Origin: Chrysoporthe austroafricana
Lineage: Eukaryota; Ascomycota; Sordariomycetes; Diaporthales; Cryphonectriaceae
Direction: 5' to 3'
DNA: 64,000 bases
Assembly (NCBI GenBank): GCA_001051155.2
Contig: JYIP02000004.1
Coordinates: 2,660,383-2,724,382, forward strand
Made by a program: the position numbers and the translations under genes. The notes under the pieces are model-generated. The model had not been told where the DNA came from and did no database searches. It saw only the letters and a program-made list of their open reading frames with translations. This document shows positions 58,130-64,000 of the stretch, piece by piece (position 1 is the stretch's first letter; every line of letters begins with the position of its first letter).

Positions 58130-60027
58130 TCACTTTGAACTCTTTGGATCATCCCAACCCCAGACTTGGGCCAAATATTTGGCCATATTGACCCTCTTTG
58201 TTTTGAGCTCGGTCATCCAAGGGTGCTCGAGCATCTTCCAGGGCATGCCTCGTCGTTTCGGGTTCTTCTCCAGGCTGCACACCGGGGTCAGTCAGCTTCG
58301 AAGCGCCAAACAGGGTCAGAGGTGTATAGAACTCACCAGCTCTCAATAAAGTGCTTGAAGTTATCACTCCAAAAAATACCAGCATCCGGCTCATCCTTCA
58401 ACTTGGGGATGGGCTGCTGCACGATATACGTCAAGAGATCGATCAGACCCGCCCTTGGCTGCATCTCCGTGCCGTCAGCCGGGAAGGGGAAGCGATGCTG
58501 AGCCACCTCGAGCAATGTGACACCTGTAGACCACACGTCTGAGGTAATGGTGTACGTCTGGCCCGTAATACGCTCAGGCGCCATATAGTAGCTCGTACCG
58601 ATGAACGTGTTGGCCTCGCCCTTGGTTCCGAAGTCGCCCGACACACCAAAGTCGCACAGCTTCACCTCGCCGTTACGACACAGCAGGATGTTGGAGGGCT
58701 TGATGTCACGGTGCAGGATGCGCTTGGCCTCGAGGTAGGTGAGACCCTGCAGTACGCCCTCGGCGATCTTGCCGAGGACCTTCTCGCCTGTCCGCCCACC
58801 AAGCCGCTTGACCTCCTTATAGATGCTGTCTAGGGACCCGCCCTCGCAGAATTCCATAGCGATGGAGATAGTTGCTGTCGAGGGCTCGAGGAAACCGCCG
58901 TAGTACCTGCAGATGTGGTCTGAAGCGCAGCCCTTGTTGAAATTGATTTCTCGTAGAATCTGTTTCTTGACGTCCGGGTCCGGGTTTGTCGTTATAACCT
59001 GGCCATTTCAAGTCAGCAACTTTGGGCCCAAGACAGGCTCGAGGGGTCGGTCTCGGAATCACCTTGAGAGCGAATATCGTCTTGCCTCCCTTGAGCTGAC
59101 ACCGTGTGACTGCACCACCTGCGCCTTCACCTAGGCCGCCGAGCTCAACAATCCGGTTCTCCTGGCTTGCGATCCGCCAGCCTTCGTCATCTAGATCCTC
59201 CACGTCCAGCTTCCGCACCCGTTCCAGCGTCACCTCGTCCATTGCCCTTTCCAGGCCGTGCATACTGTCCTGCCGTGACATGTCCAGGCCGCCCTCGCTC
59301 GCATTCGAGTACATCGATCCAGCCGCGCTCTGCGGGTCCGGCGTGCCGTGTGGTTTCCCTCCTCCCAGGCCATACTGTGACACAAACGACAGGTTTGAGA
59401 ACTGCGACCCGGCTGACGTAGGGTTGCTGCCACGGCCGCCGAAGCTGTCGGTCCGGCTGTGCGCGGCACTGATCTCGCTGCCACTGCTCGCGCTGTGGCC
59501 TGGCTGGGCTACCGACCGGCCTGGCTGCTGTTCCTGAGGCGGTCCGACGCTACCCATCGGGGTGGCAATGCTAAGCGTGGGCAGGGCCGGCCGGCCGGAC
59601 TTTTGGGGCTGCGGAGCGCCGCCAGCTGGGTTACTGACAGGTTTCACATTGGGGGATGGCGGTATAGCGAGCCCGAGTCTTGGTGTGCGCGCGCCGCCGC
59701 CTCGTGCACCGGGTATGGCGGGGCGGAGGAGGGGTGGTGTTGGGGCGTTCATAACGGGTACGGGGTTCGTTGGCTGCATTGGCACTGGGTTCTCTTGGGT
59801 CTTGATCTGCTTGCACAGGGTGGTCAGTGGACTGATCGTCCCGAGTCAAGGTCAGGAATAGCCTGCGTAGAGATCGACACAGTTTGGATTAGGGTCAGGT
59901 GTCGGGTCTGGGGCAATGGCGACGAGGACGAGGACGAGGAGGAAGAGGAAGAGGAAGAGGAGACAAGGGATGGCTGGCTCACAGATGCAGCTTGGTCGCC
60001 GCTATTGCTCGCCTGATCTTGCATCAT
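58130..60027 (-). CDS. MKK1: MAP kinase kinase of the cell-wall-integrity pathway (Mkk1/2 type)
   Basis: Dual-specificity kinase between the MAPKKK Bck1 and the MAPK Slt2/Mpk1; it supports hyphal wall repair and stress response. Model: complement(join(58130-58274, 58337-58998, 59063-59806, 59983-60027)), 531 residues. The Pro/Gly/Ser-rich N-terminus ([18 protein letters not shown]) probably carries docking sites. The kinase domain has glycine loop GGLGEGAGG, catalytic lysine in FALKV (Lys263), HRDIKPSN (Asp361), and DFG at 379-381. The activation loop [17 protein letters not shown] leads to YYMAPERI; Ser383 and Thr394 or Thr398 are candidate activation residues. The end ([25 protein letters not shown]) is typical of this MAPKK type. 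The two kinase-domain introns (64 and 62 nt) are firm. The 15-codon first exon and its 176-nt intron (59807-59982) are tentative; otherwise translation starts at 59779. Confidence 0.92.
59921..59964 (+). repeat. GACGAG/GAGGAA purine microsatellite
   Basis: A GAC-GAG then GAG-GAA trinucleotide/hexamer repeat, all purine plus C on the plus strand. It falls inside the proposed first intron of MKK1, read there as CT-rich sequence upstream of the acceptor. Under the alternative start model it is leader sequence. Confidence 0.75.
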
Positions 60028-60815
60028 GCGGCGAGCAGCACGATCGAGGCCTCAGCGAGTGTAAATACCCGTCTCCGAGGCGTCACGACGTCAGAAGCAA
60101 GGCAGGCCGGCCTGACAGGCCCGTCCGAGCTTGCGTGTCTCTCGGCTGGGTCTTGGCGGCAAAGACTGCCGTCGGCTAAGCAGAAAGGGGTGAAAAGCTT
60201 ATGACGACGACCTGCCAGCCCGTCGGTGTGCGAGGAGACGGGATGACAGAGCCGACGGTCAAAGAGGGCAGGGCAGGCGGGCGGATGGGTGATTGAGACG
60301 GAGGACACGGGTCTGACGGGTGGTAAGGACGGGGACCGTGGCCCTCGTGATCCTGGAAGCGTTGGCTGGAGAGGTTTGCAGTCCTGGATGCGAAGTCGAG
60401 TGAGGCGAGAGGGCAGTCCAATGCTATGTATCACAGCGCGGGCATCCCCAGTCGTCGGTTGTGGCTTGGCTCAAACGACAGCTTACCGCAGCAGTAGCGC
60501 GCGCAGCAGAGAGGCATGAGCAGGTAATGCTCAGTAGATCGGCCTGGCTGTGCCGCTCCTGTATGCGGATCCGGGGAACGGTCAGGGGCAGTTCGAGCCA
60601 CCAGCAGGGCGCGGGGAGGGAGTTGGTCCGTGGAGAAGTATGAGCAGGCTCTGATTTATGGGGCCCCCTTTGTTTCGAGACGAGAGGAGAGGGAGCTGAG
60701 GCTGGCTGAGGTTAACGAGGGCTCACGAGGAAGGTCTATGTAGCAGGCAGGCGGGCGGGCAGATGAACCGAGGGGTGAGGAGGGGTGGCGCCGGTGCGGG
60801 CAGAGCTGGGACCTA

Positions 60816-60836
60816 GCCAGGTGCCAGGTGCCAGGT
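60816..60836 (+). repeat. Minisatellite (GCCAGGT)3
   Basis: Three perfect tandem copies of the heptamer GCCAGGT, running directly into the left arm of an 11-bp inverted repeat. Confidence 0.8.
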
Positions 60837-60938
60837 ACCATAGTACCCGACGAACTCGGCTCGAACCAACCCTAGCGGCCAGCGCCTGGCTGCCGACGTA
60901 CGGACGTACGCAGGCAGCATTACCCACTACTATGGTAC
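60835..60938. repeat. 11-bp inverted repeat flanking a spacer
   Basis: GTACCATAGTA at 60835-60845 is the exact reverse complement of TACTATGGTAC at 60928-60938, leaving 82 bp between the arms. A CGTACGG-type palindrome lies in the spacer near 60896-60910. A hairpin or a paired binding site is possible. Confidence 0.65.
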
Positions 60939-60941
60939 AGT

Positions 60942-60986
60942 GCCCAGCGCCCAGCGCCCAGCGCCCAGCACCCAGCACCCAGCACC
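60942..60986 (+). repeat. Minisatellite (GCCCAGC)4(ACCCAGC)2
   Basis: Six tandem heptamers, four GCCCAGC followed by two ACCCAGC and a partial unit, starting three bases after the right arm of the inverted repeat. The split into two variant blocks suggests expansion by duplication. Confidence 0.85.
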
Positions 60987-62566
60987 GGACATGGGCACAG
61001 GGGTGGGCCCGCGGGTATGCTGGGGCTCCTCCCAACGCCTGTGGCCCTCCTCGGTGGGCATGAAATAGTGGGGGGAACGGTCTAATGTGACGCGCCTTGC
61101 AGGGGTTGACGGCCGGGGAACAAAGACCGGAGGAGGGCTGCACTCCAGACTGGACCTGGTGCCTCTCGTGCCCACTGTTCCAGCGGCTGCTGAGACAGGG
61201 CTAGGACGGGACGCGAACTCTATTCACGGCCCATAGGGTGCACAGCAGCCAGCCCTGGCCCGCGACGTCGCGATCCGGTTGGCCCTGCACTGCACGCATC
61301 AACAAACATGTCCTCACTGATCTGACCCGGTCTGACACGCAGCCGAAAGCCATTGGCCGCGGCGCGCGTACGGCCTGGCTGCTGGTGATGCCAGCGGCTC
61401 TCGGCATCATCAGACAGGAAGCCACGGCGAGAGATGATTATCCCTCTCCTCTGCGCGCGCAAGGGGCAGCCGCTCATAGTTCTGACATGTCGGCCGCGTC
61501 CCAGACGGATGGGCCGAGATGGCCACCTGCAGTAGCTGAGGTAGCTGGGCAGGAGGATCTGATATTGGGGGCCGGGTGGCGGCAGCCCTCCTCCACATGT
61601 GCCTGGCATGGGGCATGGAAGGGGATCAGATATTACATCCCACCGACCGAGATGAGGCCTCTGGCCAATCAGCCGGAGGCCGGGAGAGGAGCTGGAGGTG
61701 TTACTGAGGGGTCTCTGGAGCGCCACCGCGAGGCATCAGGCCGCCTCCCGGATGCTGCCTCTCACCACCACTACCACCCACCATGCTGGCAGGCTCTTCT
61801 CCTCGGTCCCGTCTACAGGCCCCCACGGTACTGAGTAAAGGGGCAGAGCTCGGCACCCATCCGTCCCGAGGTGGTGAGGCCATGCTGTCTTTCCGATCTG
61901 CCAGGCCCGTTGGTGGCTGTCCGGCGATGGGACTGGGCTGTGGGCTGTGGATGTGACGATGTGTGATGGCTGATCCGCCACCTGCATGAACGCCCCGTCG
62001 TCTCTTCATTTCAGCATCCCGGCCCGGCTCAAGCTGTTGGTTCTTGTCCCCAGGAGCTTGAACATCAGTCGGCGGTGCTCGTGTCCTGCGGTTGGGCCTC
62101 CAGAAGCTTGCGACCTCACCAGACCTCATCAGCAGGTTGTGTGGTGATGTAGGATCCAAGGGCAAGGCCTGGGGGTCGCACCCCCCACCCCCTTGGAATG
62201 CAGCGCAGGGGAAGGATACTCAGTACTCAGTACGTCCGTACAGCAGGTGCCAGTGCTACCATAGCGTGCATAGCATGATGGACCGGGGTTCACGCTTCAA
62301 TTAGGCGCGCGTCTGCCAGGCACTAGGCGGGGTGGATCCCGGTTAGCGGCGGTTATTGGCCACGGCCAAAATTTGACCCCTGCCCAAGCCTTTCCAGGTT
62401 CTCGCCAATACTATTTTCAACACCAATTTTTTCACACATGATCGCGCCGATATACCATATCCGGTGAACGCCTAGCAGAGCGGACTTATTTTCGTCACCT
62501 GGCCCAAGGGCGGCATCCGTATCTTATCCCGACTTTTATTCGCCCAGCTTTATAGATTCTGCGGGA

Positions 62567-64000
62567 ATGCCGGCGAGGACGAAAAAGGCAGCCCGAGAGG
62601 CTGTAGCAGCAGATGCATCGCCGTCTGCTTCCGAGTCCGAGGAGGAGCCTAGCGCCGGTGACGATAGAGGTAGTGAGGTTACCAGCGGCGATGAGGATGA
62701 TGAGAGCCGTGGGAGCAAGCGTGAGAGCGACTCGGATTCCCTCGATAGTTCTGCACCGCGAAAGAGACGGAGGGTCTCGCCAGAGGTCGAGGACAACGAT
62801 GAAGAAGATATCCCAAAGCCACCTGTCTCCTTCATTAGTGCGCCCTCACGTATCAAGAGGAAGGATGCGTCCGGTGAGAAGCCTGCAGCTCAGAAACTCA
62901 CCGGGCAAGTTGTCGCTCTATCGGTCGATACGTTTGCGAGTGCGACGACCGCGCCTGCGGACCCAAATACAACGTTCGAGTCGCTGGGCGTGCACCCATG
63001 GCTGGTACGGTCACTTGCGAACATGGCCATCCGGAGACCGACTGGCATTCAGAAGGGCTGCATTCCCGAGATCCTAAAGGGCAGGGACTGCATCGGTGGC
63101 AGCAGGACGGGTTCTGGAAAGACGGTCGCGTTTGCGGTTCCCATCCTTCAGAGATGGGCTCAAGACCCGTCTGCCATCTTTGCTGTGGTCTTGACACCTA
63201 CTCGGTAAGTTGAGAACGCAGGGCGATCGCGAGACGCGGGCGCTGACACCTCGATAGCGAGCTTGCTCTGCAGATGTACGAGCAGTTCAAGGCCATCTCC
63301 TCTCCGCAGACTCTCAAGGCCGTCCTCGTCACCGGCGGCGCCGACATGCGCGCCCAGGCCATCGCGCTGGCGGAGCGCCCACACGTCGTGATCGCCACGC
63401 CCGGCCGCCTGGCAGACCACATCCGCACGTCCGGCGAGGACACCATCTGCGGGCTGCGGCGCGTTCGGTTCGTCGTCTTCGACGAGGCCGACCGGCTCCT
63501 GGCCGCTGGGCCGGGGAGCATGCTCCCGGACATCTCAGAATGCCTGGACGTGCTCCCGCCCTCCTCGCAGCGGCAGACGCTCCTCTTCACAGCGACGGTC
63601 ACGCCCGAGGTGCGCCTCGCCAAGGACAAGCCGCGCGAGCCGGGCAAGCCGCCCGTGTTCGTCTGCGAGGTCGACACGCAGGTGATGGCGATCCCCACCG
63701 GCCTGAGCCAGATGTACCTGCAGGTGCCCGTCACTCACCGTGAGCACTACCTGCACGTGTTCCTCCTGACGGAGGGCAACAAGGACAAGAGCATCATCAT
63801 CTTCTGCAACCGCACCGCCACCGCCAACTACCTGCACCACCTGCTGCACCTGCTCGAGCACAGGGTCACCGCCCTGCACTCCCAGCTCCCCCAGCGCCAG
63901 CGGGTCGACAACCTGTCCCGCTTCCGCGCCGCCGCGGCGCGCATTCTGGTGGCCACCGACGTCGCGGCGCGCGGCCTGGACATCCCCGAGGTCAGCACCG
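62567..64000 (+). CDS. DBP8: ATP-dependent RNA helicase Dbp8 (DDX49 family), 3' end outside window
   Basis: Dbp8 is a nucleolar DEAD-box helicase of 40S assembly that acts with its cofactor Esf2 in early 18S pre-rRNA cleavage. Exons seen: 62567-63204 and 63258 to the right edge. The 53-nt intron (63205-63257) splits the PTR|ELALQ motif. The N-terminal 100 residues are acidic and Ser-rich with basic patches ([17 protein letters not shown]). Then come the Q-motif region [20 protein letters not shown] and [15 protein letters not shown], Walker [55 protein letters not shown], and domain 2 up to [17 protein letters not shown]. The HRxGRxxR motif and C-terminus lie beyond 64000. The second exon is much more GC-rich at third positions than the first. 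Confidence 0.93.

Larger units (their letters stand above)
60028..62566. other. Long divergent intergenic region of MKK1 and DBP8
   Basis: About 2.5 kb of GC-rich sequence with no recognised gene. Many frames are open on both strands because stop codons are rare at this composition; the 198-codon plus-strand frame at 61238-61834 has no family resemblance. It contains two 7-bp minisatellites, an 11-bp inverted repeat around them, and repeated CAGTAC units near 62220-62236. It must hold both promoters. Confidence 0.45.

Noticed and set aside
61238..61834. 198-codon plus-strand frame between MKK1 and DBP8
   Set aside because: GC-rich sequence open on both strands, no domain, no splice support.

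Overview
The window is nuclear DNA of a filamentous ascomycete (Pezizomycotina), most likely a Sordariomycete. The genes have short introns, mostly 44 to 100 nt, with GTRNGT donors, CTRAC-type branch points and YAG acceptors. The proteins are fungal: BUD4 with anillin-like and PH regions, an NDH-2 NADH dehydrogenase, a P-type H+-ATPase and a cell-wall-integrity MAPKK. I recognise sixteen protein-coding genes, fifteen complete and one cut by the right edge, plus three weak candidates. I saw no transposase or reverse transcriptase reading frame, rRNA, convincing tRNA or CRISPR array.

Layout. Positions 1-8905 hold no gene I can support, apart from some intron-like signals near 0.8-1.0 kb. NOC3 (minus) and UTP10 (plus) follow as a divergent pair sharing 421 bp. 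Next are a mitochondrial-type NADH dehydrogenase (plus) convergent with BUD4 (minus), then a six-exon plasma-membrane H+-ATPase (minus) with a TATA box and a CT-rich leader. From 34 to 44 kb come DBP9 (plus), a secreted PI-PLC-X-like protein (plus), a Ure2-type glutathione S-transferase (minus) and an F-box/2EXR-like unknown (minus). From 44 to 57 kb come PAF1 and RER1 (minus), a mitochondrial enoyl-CoA hydratase (plus), a RING / ZZ-like / SH3 protein (plus) and the pseudouridine synthase PUS7 (plus). The window ends with the MAPKK MKK1 (minus) and DBP8 (plus, truncated), divergent across about 2.5 kb that holds 7-bp minisatellites.

Function. This is mostly housekeeping and signalling sequence, not an accessory island. 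Four genes serve ribosome assembly (NOC3, UTP10, DBP9, DBP8) and PUS7 modifies RNA. BUD4, MKK1 and the H+-ATPase concern septation, wall integrity and the plasma membrane. The enoyl-CoA hydratase and the NADH dehydrogenase are mitochondrial metabolism. I found no clear new biological system. The best leads are the RING / three ZZ-like / SH3 architecture, an acidic insert in the H+-ATPase actuator domain, two stop-free in-frame introns, a small unassigned two-exon gene at 31.8 kb, and the gene-poor left end. Exon joins were worked out by eye from reading frame, splice consensus and remembered family sequences. They have not been tested against transcripts.
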